From assembly GCA_973895155.1 (NCBI GenBank), contig OZ316896.1, forward strand, positions 6,262,001 through 6,326,000: a stretch of DNA of 64,000 nucleotides. The letters are read 5' to 3'. Shown piece after piece: positions 11,005 through 22,782 of this stretch. The notes beneath the pieces were generated by a model. It was not told the DNA's origin, made no database searches, and worked only from the letters and a program-made list of their open reading frames with translations. Both the position numbers and the translations under genes were made by a program. Position 1 is the first letter of the stretch, and each line of letters begins with the position of its first letter. The stretch comes from Marsupella aquatica (lineage: Eukaryota; Marchantiophyta).

Positions 11005-12622
11005 CAGCAAGCAACATCTCTCTACCCATAATGACAAGTCTGCTTCCTTAGTGGTTAGAGGCAGATTGATAGAGTGTACTACGGATCAATCTAGATCTAA
11101 ATCTCATAGTAGATCTAAGTGTAAGTCTAATAGTATGAAAGTTCACTATTGGTATTGCCTTGAGAACGGGCATGAGAAGAGCCACACCAAGTGGAATTGT
11201 CCATTTGTGTAAAAGCATAAGCGTTCTACTTCCAATGATGCATCCTCATCTTCAGCATACATTAAGATTCCTAATCACGAGGATGTTACTGAAGTGCTAT
11301 GTATTGGTGCTATGAATTCTATGTATGACAATAATTGGATGTTGGATTTGGGTTCCTTTTATCATGTGTGTCTAACGCAATTGTATTTCTCCACTTACCA
11401 ACCTTGTACCGGTACTATGGAAATTGGAAATGGTGTCTGATATGCATGCAATTGCTAGCATGGGGACTATCAAATTTTGGATGTTTGATGGTGTTGTGCA
11501 AGCATTGCCAGATGTTAGACACATAGTTACTAGATTTATCTAAGAAATTGATTTTGCTGAGTGCTTTGGAAGCTGGTGGATCTCATTTCACTACACGTGA
11601 TGGTGCGGTATTTGTTGTCAAAGGTGATATATCTTTGAGTAAGGTCCTATAGCAGAATAATTTATATATCTTGCAAGAAAATATTATTTCTCCTACGATA
11701 GAGCATATATGTGGATTGTGTGGTGGAACGTTTGGATGTAGCAGCCACCACTACCACAAAGTCATCTCCTCGATCATCTCTAGGTGCTTCAATTGAAGCA
11801 CCTTCAACTTTGGTCACACACAAGCCATAGATTTGTGGTATGCACGGTTGGGGCACTTTGAGTGGTAAAGGATTGAAAGCCTTGGCAAACAAATATTAAT
11901 TTGTTGTAAGGAGCTCAATCTGGTAGACTCTTTTTTTGTGAAGATTGCATTTAAATAGCAAGGAGCGGAGAGTAAATTTTAGTTCTTGTTCCTATCATTT
12001 TCATGAGATTTGTAAGTATGTATATTTGGATGTTTGGGGTCCAGCGTTGGAGCTATTGTTGGATGAAGCCAAATATTTTTTGACGTTTGTACATGATTAC
12101 TCTCAAATGTGTTACTATACTATATGAAGAAGAAGTCTAAAGTATTTCAGATCTTCAAGGAATGGAAAGCCATGATGAAGCTACAAACTAGGAAGGAGTT
12201 GAAGTGTGTTTGGTCAAATAACAATGACAAGTATAAGTCCAATGAGCTTGACCAATTTGGTCGAGACCTTGGCATCAAACGTTATTACACTGTATCGCAG
12301 ATCCCATAGCAAAATGGAGTTTTGTAAAATGGTTGAATCTGACATTACTGAAAAAAGCACGTAACATGCTATGTAAGTCCAAGTTGCATAACCATTTTTG
12401 GACTAAAATTGTCAACCAAGCCTACATACATTAACAATCTGTCACCGCATAGTAGTAAGTTGATGTAGACTCCATTTGAGTTGTGGTATAAGAGACCTGT
12501 TGATTACTCTAGACTCCAAGTTTTTGGTTGTGTTGCTCATGTTCACATTGAGTAGACACACAGGTCTAAGTTGGATCCCAAGTCTGAAAAATGTGTTTTC
12601 TAGGCTTTAGTCCTGAGCAGAA
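11005..12622 (+). pseudogene. Decayed Ty1/copia internal region, copy 2
   Basis: A heavily mutated relative of the copia element at 29331-35903, in sense orientation. Recognisable in order: the gag basic tail rich in R/S/K and its CCHC knuckle (near 11140-11215), the protease region (WMLDLGSFYHVC, near 11335), the GAG-pre-integrase region (near 11840-11890), and the integrase core and downstream part (12000-12600). Many stops and small indels break every frame. The start is estimated from resemblance to the better copy. Confidence 0.8.
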
Positions 12623-12624
12623 GT

Positions 12625-12787
12625 AAAACACATATAGTAGCAAGTCTAACAACTGACAAGAAAATTAATGTGTAGTCCAAGCCCTCCTTCTGGGTGTACC
12701 CTAAACAAGGAGTGCCTTGGGAGTGTCATCTTGTTTCTTCTTGTCCAACCACCTACACGAAACTGTCTAGCATTTTCCCGCAAAACT
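12625..12787 (-). pseudogene. Inverted reverse-transcriptase fragment of copia copy 2
   Basis: This stretch matches the + strand at about 30985-31142, the start of the copia reverse transcriptase, but antisense to the fragment just before it. A break or inversion therefore lies near 12623. Confidence 0.75.
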
Positions 12788-12798
12788 CTCATACCACT

Positions 12799-13076
12799 TG
12801 TAAGAAACCGTTGGCTCCATACTACATAACAATGCAAAACATGAGAGCACTCAGTCTCACACTACACCAACAAGACACCATGATGAACAAAATCTTGAAA
12901 AATCCATAGCTCATGAGAAAATACATGTGAATAAATCAATGAGGAAGATAATGCCCACCCTCCAACCTATACCTTCTAGGGGCCTAGATGTGTGGATCTA
13001 ATATAATCCAGAGTTAACTTAACCCTAGTAAGATCAAACTAACTAAAGCTGAGAACTTAAGAGTCAATTCCTAACA
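12799..13076 (-). repeat. LTR of copia copy 2, antisense
   Basis: Begins TGTAAGAAACCG and ends CCTAACA, and resembles the 293-bp LTRs at 29331 and 35611. A degraded complement of the initiator-Met primer site precedes it at 12787-12797, so this is a 5' LTR in minus orientation. Confidence 0.8.
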
Positions 13077-13134
13077 TTTTATGTCTGTGAAAGTACATTA
13101 GTATGATGGGAGCAACCTTCCAATCCATCCACAC

Positions 13135-13500
13135 TTTGGCTTTGGTCTTTGAAGAACATTTTTAATTTTTAATTTATTTTTATATTTTCCTCCTATCAAT
13201 TTTCTCTCAATCACTTGTCCCCAATCTTAAATGAGTCTCCAATCAAAAAATCCCAAGTTTCTGCAAATCTAACTCAAGGCAAAGAATAATACATTTTCTA
13301 AACCCGTGCCCATGCCCTTTGGTTTTTGAAGAACATTTCTATTTTTAACTCATTTACATGTTTACCTCCTGATCAATTTTATCTCAATCACTTGTCCCCA
13401 ATTTTAAATGAGTCTCCAATCACAAAATTCTAAGTTTTCTGAAAATCTAAGTCCAAGGCAAAAGATAATACATATTCTAAACCCATACCCATGTTGCATG
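13135..13500. repeat. Imperfect tandem duplication of about 180 bp
   Basis: Two adjacent units share GAAGAACATTT, the block CACTTGTCCCCAAT and TCTAAACCC at matching offsets (about 13150-13315 and 13330-13495). The surrounding 13080-14560 is AT-rich, with no gene or other element recognised. Confidence 0.6.
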
Positions 13501-14799
13501 CTCTTTTCTCTAAAGCCTGAGAATATATCTTCCAAACCCATTTCTCGAGGGTCTCACTATATGGATGCCTCTCCATCACCTGTGACGTTTTTAGGCCTCG
13601 AACCCCCTAAAATGTAAGAAAAAAAATTATTTTTTTGACCCCTATAAAGTCAGAATATTCTCAAAATATTCCCAAATTTTGATTATAAGGACCCTAATGT
13701 TCTTATAAGTCCCAAAATTGGATTTAAAAGACCCTATTGTTCTTCTCAGAAAATTCTTAAGTCTTCCCTTTGAACCAATAAAATGACTCTATACTTCGTC
13801 GCACGTGATATGCCATTTTTGTGGAAGTGAAACCCCCGAGACCCATTTGTTCAATCAAATTGTTGTTGGGTATTTCTCAAAGCCCTCGTCTACTCTCCAC
13901 ACAACAAGAAGGTACAAGTCAGCTTCAAAAGGATAGGAGAACAAGCATAGTTTATAGGCCTCATAGAAACATACAATGTTCTTGTCTCGTTCTTCAATAC
14001 AAACAATAGCAACAAGCTAATTACAAATCCCCGTGTGAATTTACTTCCAAAATTTTTGGATACATGCAACCATATCATAATTATTTGTCACAAACAAGAA
14101 CCATTATTTATGCAAGAAGAATCATATTTGACTATGATAGAGTCAAGGCAAAGGAAAACACTTAGACCTTATACGTGTAAAAACAATGAGAAATTGAAAT
14201 TTAATATTTCAAATAAAAATTGGTAAAATATGGTGAAAAGAAAATAATTTTTGGGTGAGTTGTGATTAATATATTAATGTTTTTAGTGATTATTTTAATT
14301 TTTTATTTACATATTTTTAAAATAAAAATAAATAGGAAGAAACTCTTCAACTACTCTAAAATGTATCAAGGTAACATAAGATAATCAAGAAAAATTTCAA
14401 CTTCTCTAACATTTATCAAGATAACTTAAGAAACCTTTTGGCTATTTAGGAGTAACAAAACAAAATAAGAAACATCATAACTAATTGTGGTAGAGAAATA
14501 CCAAGGGACTCTAAGACCTTTCAACTATTGTAGACAAAATAATATTTTGCATGAATTGTATAAAATAGCTCAATACTCGTGCATTGCATAAAAGATGCCG
14601 TGAACAAAAAATTGTTGTGTTGCTCAAGATGTAGTTAAGAAAAAGAATGTCATATCGCCCAAGATGTCGTTAAGAAAAAAGATGTTGTGTCGCCCAAGGT
14701 TTCATTCAGAAAATATATATTGTGTCAATCAAGATATTGCTAAGAAAAAATATGTGTGGCACCCAAGATGTCCTTAAGAAAAGAGACATCATGTTGCCC

Positions 14800-15063
14800 T
14801 GTTGAGCATAGACAACAATCGCAACGACAAGCCCATGAACCATCCAACGCACAAGAGTCGACACAGAGAGATACGTGGTTCACCTCCACATGAGCCACGT
14901 CCACGGCAACACACATGAGCCTGAGTTCCCTCTCTCCAAGCAAACACCACTTGGGTATAGAGTGTGCATAGCATGACTAACCTAACCAATTCTGCGACTA
15001 AGGTTAGCCTTAACTACAGTACAGGTACAGTTGTTACTCTAGACCTAAGAGTAAATCCTAACA
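14800..15063 (-). repeat. Solo LTR of copia copy-1 family with TGCCC target duplication
   Basis: 264 bp beginning TGTTGAGCATAGAC and ending CCTAACA, the reverse complement of the copy-1 LTR type but shorter. The target duplication TGCCC is at 14795-14799 and 15064-15068. No internal region remains, so it arose by LTR-LTR recombination. Confidence 0.88.
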
Positions 15064-15099
15064 TGCCCAAGATGTTGTGGCACCCAAGATGTCGTTAAC

Positions 15100-15695
15100 A
15101 GAAAAGTTGCACAAAAGACGACATGGTGAGAAAAAGGGAGAGAAAAAGATGTCGAGGTGAGAGAAACAAATTGAAGTGAGAAAAAGATGTCAAGGAGAGA
15201 AAAAGATGTCGAGGTGAGAGAAAGAAATTGAAGTGAGAAAAAGATGTCAAGGAGAGAAAAGTTGTCGAGGAGAAGATGTCAATTAAGGTGAACAAAGATG
15301 TCGATGAGAAAAAGAGATGTCAAGCTCAAAAAAATAAGTCAAACTGAGGAAAAAACACATCAAGGAGAGACAAATATCTGAAGATGAGAAAAATATGTCG
15401 AGGAGAGAATAAGTCAAGGAGAGAAAATATGTCGAGGGTGAGGGAAAGATGTTGTGGTGAGATAAACATGTGAAGGTGAGAAAAAGGTCAGATGTCGAGG
15501 TGAAAAAGATGTCAATGAGAAAAAGAGATGTTGAGAAGAGGAAAATTAGTCGAGGTGAAAAAAAATGTCAAGAAGAGAAAACATGGCGAGGTGAGAAAAA
15601 TATGTAAAGATGAGGAAAAGTTATCGAGGTGAGGGAAAGATGTTGTGGTGAGATAAAGATGTTGTGGTGAGAAAAATATAATATGTCAAGGTGAG
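15100..15695. repeat. Degenerate AAGATGTCGAGGTGAGAAA-type repeat
   Basis: Imperfect units of roughly 18-25 bp (AAAGATGTCGAGGTGAGAAA and variants) run through this stretch as part of the left arm of the inverted-repeat element. The reverse complement of the same theme is seen at 28340-28640 and 36920-37165. Confidence 0.7.
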
Positions 15696-17994
15696 AATCC
15701 CCGTGCATTGCACAAAAGATGTTGTTGCATTTAAGATGTTAAATAAATATGTCGTTGCCCAAAAGATGTAGTTTACTGAAAGATATAGTTAGGCGAAAGA
15801 CATCAATACATAACAGATGACATTGCGCTAAAGATGTAGTTGAAAAAGTATCATGGTGCGAAAGATATCTTTATTAGAAAAATCTTATTGCAGAAAAAGA
15901 AATAGTAATTGGCAATTGACAAAATAGTGCACTGACACTATGCATGGATGATGTGGCATGGATGGTAGAGGGAGGAGCATGAGGTAGCATGGATGGTAAA
16001 GGGGAAGACTTTGTATTTTTCTTTGCTTGAAAAACGTGTTCACACCGAACATAATTATTATTTTCTTATTCCTTTCTCCTTTTCCAATTTTCTTTTCTTT
16101 CACTCAAAAAGCCTCTCCACATTTGAATGACCACCGCTTCAAACAGTGGTGCAACCCTCTATTATAGGAGTTAATGTTATGTGTATTGTATAAACATAGG
16201 AACACTAAGGAACTTTTTGCATGAGAGAATTACATTCAATATTTCCATGAAAATACTTCTTTTTGTCTTCAATGAAATTATATTAATTATCTTTCAAATT
16301 CACTTCTTTTAATTGTTGTTCTCTCGTCTATCTAGTCCAATCTATCTGGTCCAATGTGGAGCTATTCATGGCTCCAAATAATTCAATAAAATAAACTTAC
16401 TTATCCAAGGTGTACTAATTTACAATCAGAAACTATAATACAGCGTTGCGCCACTTTTTGAAGTGGTCGTCATTCAAATTTGGAGAGGCTTTTTAAGTGA
16501 AAGAAAAGGGAACGGGTAAAAAGAGAAAAGAATAAGAGAAACTCATTATGTTTTGTGTGAACACGTTTTTCCAAAGCAAGAAAAGTACAAAGGCTTCCCC
16601 TTTACCACCCATGCTACCCCATGCTCCTCCCTCTACCATCCATGCCAATCATGTATACAAAGTGCTCCTCCCTCTACCATCCATGCTATACTATGCCCTA
16701 TGCCATATCATCCATGCAAAGGAAGTGCTGCATGTATCATGAGAGGAGTTTAATGACAAATATTTTACATAATCAAGAAAATAGTGCATAACCTAATCAA
16801 TGAGACAAAGACAAGATGAGAAAAATAGTGAAAAAAGAAGGAAGGTTTTAAAAGGTATAAATTACAAAAACAATTAAAAATATAATTCTCAATTTGTTGT
16901 ACTTTGGTGGTGGTTTTCGCCTCTCTTTGTGTCATGACATCTTTCACTCGACAAATGTTTTTACCCAATGAGATCTTCTAACAAAGATATATTTCGCACC
17001 ATGATATTTTTCAACTACATCTATTTACGCATTGATGTCTTTTGCTGAACGATATCTTTTAGTAAACTACATCTTTTGCGCAACGTCATCTTTTGAGCAA
17101 CCACATATTTTACTTAATGATCTTTTATTTAACAATATTGTAAATGCAAGGACGTATTTACGCAACATCTTTTGTGCAACGGAGACTTGATAACATATAT
17201 GCTAACAAACATCACTTTACTTATGGACCAACAACATCTTTTGTGCAATGGAGACTTGATAACATATATGCTAACAAACATCACTTTACTAATGGAGACT
17301 TGATAACATATATGCTAACAAACATCACTTTACTTATGGACCGTTTGTATTTAACAACAACTTTATATTTAACAACATCTTTTTTGTTAACTACATCTTG
17401 GACGCAGTGACATATTTTGTCTCAATGACATTTTGGGTGACACAACATCTTTTCTCTTGACAACATCTTGGGCATCATGACATCTTTTGTCTTAAAAACA
17501 TCTTGGGCGTCACTACATCTTTTGTGCAACGCACGGGTATTGAGCTCGTGAGAGCATAAGAACATAGAGGGTGCACTTTGACAGCATTTTCACCAAATCC
17601 AAGGTTGCATTTGTTAATCCCAAAGCGAAGAATTGGACCAGGGCGGTTATTGGCCCAGTAGTCTTTTCAGGGGTATAGAACTGATTGAAGAAGACCAAAA
17701 TAAACACAAGAGTCGCACAAGGTAGGAGTTCAGCTTGATGAGCCTGTGCATTTCACCCTGGCAGCTGTTACAAGGAACCGAGCGTAACCCTCTCTGGGTT
17801 CGGCTGGATTTATCTTGAAATTGTTCTCAATCGATCCCTGACCAAAACTGAGAACAGCAAACCCGACATTCAAGACTCTCAACCGGGACGTGGCCTTCTA
17901 GTAATTCCTATTTTACGAACGGTAATGAAATGAGCAACAGGAATCGAATCATGGGGATGCAGATGGAGAGCATAAATTTTGAAAGGGGCGGCAA

Positions 17995-20900
17995 CTATTG
18001 AGGATTGGGGGTTCGGCTGTTAGCAGCGGCCACACGGGAACCCCATTCCAAAAGCTCTCGGCTAGTATCATCTTTGTGCACTACAACTTCAATGAAAACA
18101 AGGCTATCTGTCTTTTCTTTCATTGCCGTCTCCAGTGCCACCTCCAGTTCGTCTTCAGTTTTCACCTGCGTGGATATAGCAGACACCAGTTCGCCTCAAA
18201 GTAGATAAAAACTCAATTTCATACGGGCGCATGCTGTTTGTCACAGATGATTTATTGATCTGCTAGCCTCAGAAAACACAGAGAATGGGAAGAAAGTGAA
18301 AATCGATACTCTAAACCATCGAACCAGATCGACCATTTCTCCCCGCAAAAGAGACGCCAAAAGAAGCCAGATGCCACATATTGTCAACTCTCCTGCAGAA
18401 TATGGCACCCCAATTAAACGAAGACATAACAGACGCAGGAATTCTTTAGATTGAGGACAATATGAACACATACCCTCGTAGTCCAGCACTTTCCTTCACC
18501 GTTGTGAAAAGCATCGACAACACCGGTGTAATTCCAGTTCTTGATGACGTTGTAAGGTCCGTCATGGATTTCCACTTCAATGGTGTATCCCCCATTATTT
18601 ATGAGAAATATGATGCTCTTCTGCCCATAACGAATCATGGTTGAAACATCTTGTACGGTTACCTGCAATATATCATATTCATATATGAAGACCTGACGCT
18701 TAAGATTCGTAAAAAGTGTCACTTGGAAAAACCCTTTCACATATGCAATAGTCAACTCAATTACATAGCTTATTATCCCTTGAGTCCAAACTCTTTTCTA
18801 GATTGCCAGCGTTCATTATGACTTCGAAGACATAGACAAACTGGCATAAAACTGAAAACTATAGCATATCCTCACTTGAACATCTTGCTCATAAACCAGT
18901 AGAGAGCAAACGCGCATCATTTCAAACCTGGAAACTTCCATCTCCGATGAAAGCGAGGACACGTTTGTCACTACCAGCTTGGGCATAACCGAGTAAGGCA
19001 CCTACTGCCCAGCCTATTGATCCATACTGCATCTGGAATTCATACCTGTAAAGAGCAGAGGTGAATATTTAGATCCGCTAATGAACTGAAGCTTTTCGTG
19101 AGTTTCTTGTGAGTAACAATTGAAAACAAAGGGAGCAAGGACAAAGGATGCTGTTGAAGAGCCACGAAAGCTTGGTGACCGTTTCTTGGTACGCACGAGC
19201 CATTTTCGGCGGCTGCCAAACTTAGCTGACAAGCTTTTGAATCGACTAACCAAGTTTTACTTACGTTGAATATAATTGCCAACAGATCTGCTTATGGAAT
19301 CTAAGGTCTAGTGACTAAATGCACGTCTCCGTTCTGGCATGCAGAATAAATTCCTGACAAATATTTCAATTGTAGCACATATCCCACCAGACAGGAAGCT
19401 TGTTCACTAGTGCGAAGGGACAAAAGGTTTACTAGCTGTTAGGCGCTACTCAAGCTGCTAAAGCAACAACTCAAGTCATTCGATGTGTTCACTGAAGCAG
19501 CTAAGTTCATCATTCCATTGCCATCAAGTTCAAGTGAGCCTGCGGTCATCCGGGTACTCCATAGTTGACGGAAAAATACATCTGTGGGCGCCACATGCCA
19601 ACAATCACATTGGACATAGTCCAAATTGGGCCGATACAAAGGCGCTCGTCGGTGATGGGGGCCACAGGCAGTTACAAACACTTGTCGAAGTTGGGGCAAG
19701 GAACTGATCAAACACATTATCTTTTGGATTTCGCGCAAGACAGATTACAGATGCCTACATTTATAATGGGGGATATATACTGGGTAGGAGGTTAATATCG
19801 CTGGAATGTTAAGGGTGCTCGTAAGTGCTTACCCACAGCAATCAGGTAGCTTCAGATTTTGACAGTTGAACCATGAATCTCCTGTTTCAGCCAGTACTGC
19901 ATTGTCCTTGGTAAGGATTGCCTGTATACCACGGGGCGAGATCATCATTTGCAATGAATTTTCAAGCTGCTTGTGGTAGATAGGAACAACTACAAAAGGT
20001 TGACAGATGCTCATGAATAGCGAAACACAATAAATCACCTGGACATGCTTAAAAAGATGATTCACTCGAAGAGGTTCGCCTTTCTCGGACTTTTGGGGAA
20101 CACCGCTTGGTACGTAGATCCGCTTGAAGTTATCGTATGCTGTGGTGTTCTTCTTTATCTTCTTGCTGAGCGCAGAGATGAAATCAGTCATGAGAACACA
20201 CCCAAAGCTTTCCCCCCCAGCAATTGTAACACGGTCAGGTTGAACCAGTAACATTTTCTCTTTCTTTATAAGAAGAGAATACCCAACTGAACTGTAGTCA
20301 TTAAAGACAGGTCCCAAGAAAATGTAGATATCAGCTGATTCCACAATCTCAACGACGTATGGTGTGCTAACTGCTCCCCAGTACGTTCCAATAAAGTGCT
20401 CGTGATTCTCAGGAAATTGCCCTTTAGCAGAGGGCATGACTGCGACTGGGAAACCCGACGCATCCGCCAGTTGAAGCGCTGCTGCTTGAGCCTTGGCCAC
20501 TCTTACTTTAGATCCTATCACGAGCACTGGCTTGACGCCTCCATTTAAAAACTTGGCAGCTGACTCGACTGCCGCGTCCAAGCTCATTTGATTGCTTACT
20601 CTGTTTTGACAAAAAAAGCAGAGAATGAACATGGCGTTCTCCGATAATAGCAAGAGATGATTCTAATATCCACCCAGCATGGTATAGAACGTAGCGGGAA
20701 GATATGAAAGGAAGTAACATATATTCAGGGTGGGCTCTAACTCGCCAGAAAAGATAACGAGATACACATACGTCCACTAAGTTAGCATGATCTACCTGAT
20801 AAAATTAAAACAACATATCCTCCGTAAATGATCAGCAGTAAGCAAGTGCAAAACAGTTGCCACAGGACTGCGAGGAGCGTACAACGCACTTCTTATTGAG

Positions 20901-21985
20901 AGAGTAAGGAACAGGATCTCGACTGAAACTCGGATGTGAAATATCGGCGATATTGCAGCTCACACTGATGTAGACAGGTTTACTCTGAGACAAGGCTGTT
21001 GAGATGGCGCGATCAATTTGCTCATGTGCGTCATTGACGTCTCTAATGATTTCCTGTACCGGGAGAAAGGTGGGGCCGAATTAGTTTTTGCCTTAAGCCG
21101 TTTAGAGTATTGACTAATAGAAATATTCATTGATTTTACACCACACTCATCTGAGATCATCCCGAAGACTCTAGCCACATGAACGATAAAGAAAAAAATC
21201 TTGCTTGACAGTTAATTGATATGAGTAAGTCCCAAATCTTCCACCTAATGTGGGGAACCGTGCAGCACCGCAATTCTCGTGAACGGCTAAAACGCGAAAA
21301 TCTACGGACCACAGCAGGAAACAGCTCAACTTACTGCAAAGACTCTACAGAGTTTTATTGCTATGAAACTTAGCGTTAGCTTGCATGAACGATCAGAACG
21401 ATGGAACACAGAAACAGACTCCTCTCTGGTGCAGAATTGGGATGCTACAAAGAGGAAGTGAATTCCTATGGAGACACAAATGAACTTCTACGGAGCATAT
21501 TTACGTCTCAGGCGCGAACAGAAAAGACTTCAATCCTGGATTGGGACGGCAGCACACACCTGTGCACATGTGACTTGCTGGAAGGCTCGATACTCCTGAC
21601 TGAAGTCAGGTAACCCGATCGTGTGATGCAATATTCGATTCGTCCCATAGTCGTTCGAATTTGGTCCTCCAACTATGCAGATGACCGGGAGATTCTCGCT
21701 ATACGCGCCCGCGATGGCATTTATAACACTGAGACCTCCCACAGTAAACGTCACAACGACTGCCCCAACTCCCCGGCGCCTTGCATAACCATCAGCAGCG
21801 TATCCCGCATTGAGCTCGTTGCAGCAACCGACCAGTTTCAGCCCAGGTTCGAGCAGAAGGTGATCCAGAAGAACTAGGTTGAAATCCCCCGGCACACCAA
21901 ACAGATCCGTCACTCCAATTTCGACCAGTCGGCGCCCCAAATGCCTGCCGAGCGTGGCCATTGACGCTCCATTTGCATTAGCCAT
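17995..21985 (-). CDS. PDC: Pyruvate decarboxylase
   Basis: Catalyses pyruvate to acetaldehyde plus CO2 with thiamine diphosphate and Mg2+, the first step of ethanol fermentation in the cytosol (EC 4.1.1.1). Seven exons, in transcript order: 21985-21560, 21053-20890, 20600-20039, 19969-19833, 19045-18928, 18662-18474, 18165-17995. All junctions are GT/AG and keep phase; total 1767 bp, 588 residues, about the family length. The exon 4 start could instead be 19966. Visible hallmarks: catalytic Glu57 in the [16 protein letters not shown] motif, the His pair 120-121 (ILHHTIG), the cofactor motif GDGSFQ at 464-469 with NN at 491-492, and Glu498 in GGYTIE. The C-terminus (ANSRTPNPQ) is plant-like. 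ATG 21985 is chosen because the next motif ([13 protein letters not shown]) is the conserved N-terminus. No stop or frameshift is seen; this looks like a functional host gene. Confidence 0.95.
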
Positions 21986-22045
21986 TGGCAGCTTCCAATT
22001 GCAACGAAGGTCGCGGGATTTAGCCGATCGGAACGAACAGCTCAA

Positions 22046-22780
22046 GGTACAATCCTGGAGTGCTCCAACGAGCTATGGAGTTAGATGCCCGATATGGCTT
22101 TCGTGAATAGTTAAGAAGTGCCACATTACGCTCTTGTGCTTCCAGCGGTCTTGGTGCATCTTGCCACCTGGTTCGATGGTCGAGGGCTTTTGCTTACGGC
22201 ACTTTGAAGGCCTGCGGCCATGCGAGCACTTCGACGGCATGACGCTGTACGCACTTCGACTGCATGACGCACGGCTCAGATTCCAATGAACAACGCACCA
22301 ACGAATAATAGTAATAAACTTCACAAAGCAAAGAACTCAGATTTGGTACGAATCAAAAGAATCGCTCTCCTTTTCACCCGCCCGTCCAATACGGGCATCG
22401 CGTTTTTCTTCTGAAACTAATAAAATAGTAAATAGTAGGGAGTCTCAACCCTCTTCATTTTGCATCAGGTCGCCATTTTATCTTGGGGAAGAAGGTGGAC
22501 ACGAAAATGTTTGTCCCACACTCACGATGGCAGACCAAGACTAATTCTTTTGGGATAGGTTTTTCTTGCGGACCTCAACGTTTGAGATCCCTTAATTTTA
22601 AGTTAAACCCAGATAGACCCTTGACCCTGCATAAAGCAATTTGGCTTTACATTCTGGACCAAAACAGGCATGGGACTAAAAGCCTCATTGAGTCTGAACT
22701 TCTTGAAATTCACCTTGCTTTTGGCACTCGGACCAAATATAATCTAAACGGAGCAAAATTAGTTTGTTCAAATGCTCATT
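22046..22780. other. Upstream region of pyruvate decarboxylase
   Basis: About 0.7 kb between the start of the gene and the next retroelement. It should hold the promoter and 5' UTR, but I could not pick out a convincing TATA box or anaerobic response element by eye. No other gene seen. Confidence 0.4.
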
Positions 22781-22782
22781 TG

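Larger units (their letters stand above)
14568..17545. mobile_element. Large terminal-inverted-repeat (foldback/MULE-like) element, non-autonomous
   Basis: The left end (GCTCAATACTCGTGCATTGC at 14568) is matched in inverse at the right end (GCAACGCACGGGTATTGAGC, ending 17545). Further in, 15710-16170 is a diverged inverted copy of about 16440-17130; for example TTTGGAGAGGCTTTTT near 16480 mirrors AAAAAGCCTCTCCACA near 16107. Much of both arms is built from degenerate AAGATGT(C/T)G-type units. No transposase is present. Ends with a CCCGTGC(A/G)TTGCA core are common among plant Mutator-like repeats, as I recall, but no clear target duplication was found. A solo LTR lies inside the left arm, and the right arm has a tandemly repeated stretch near 17165-17340. 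Confidence 0.65.

Noticed and set aside
19439-19738. Open frame in the fourth intron of pyruvate decarboxylase, with a short match (CCACATGCCAACAATC) to copia copy 3
   Set aside because: The match is about 16 bases and breaks down on both sides. No coding similarity follows.
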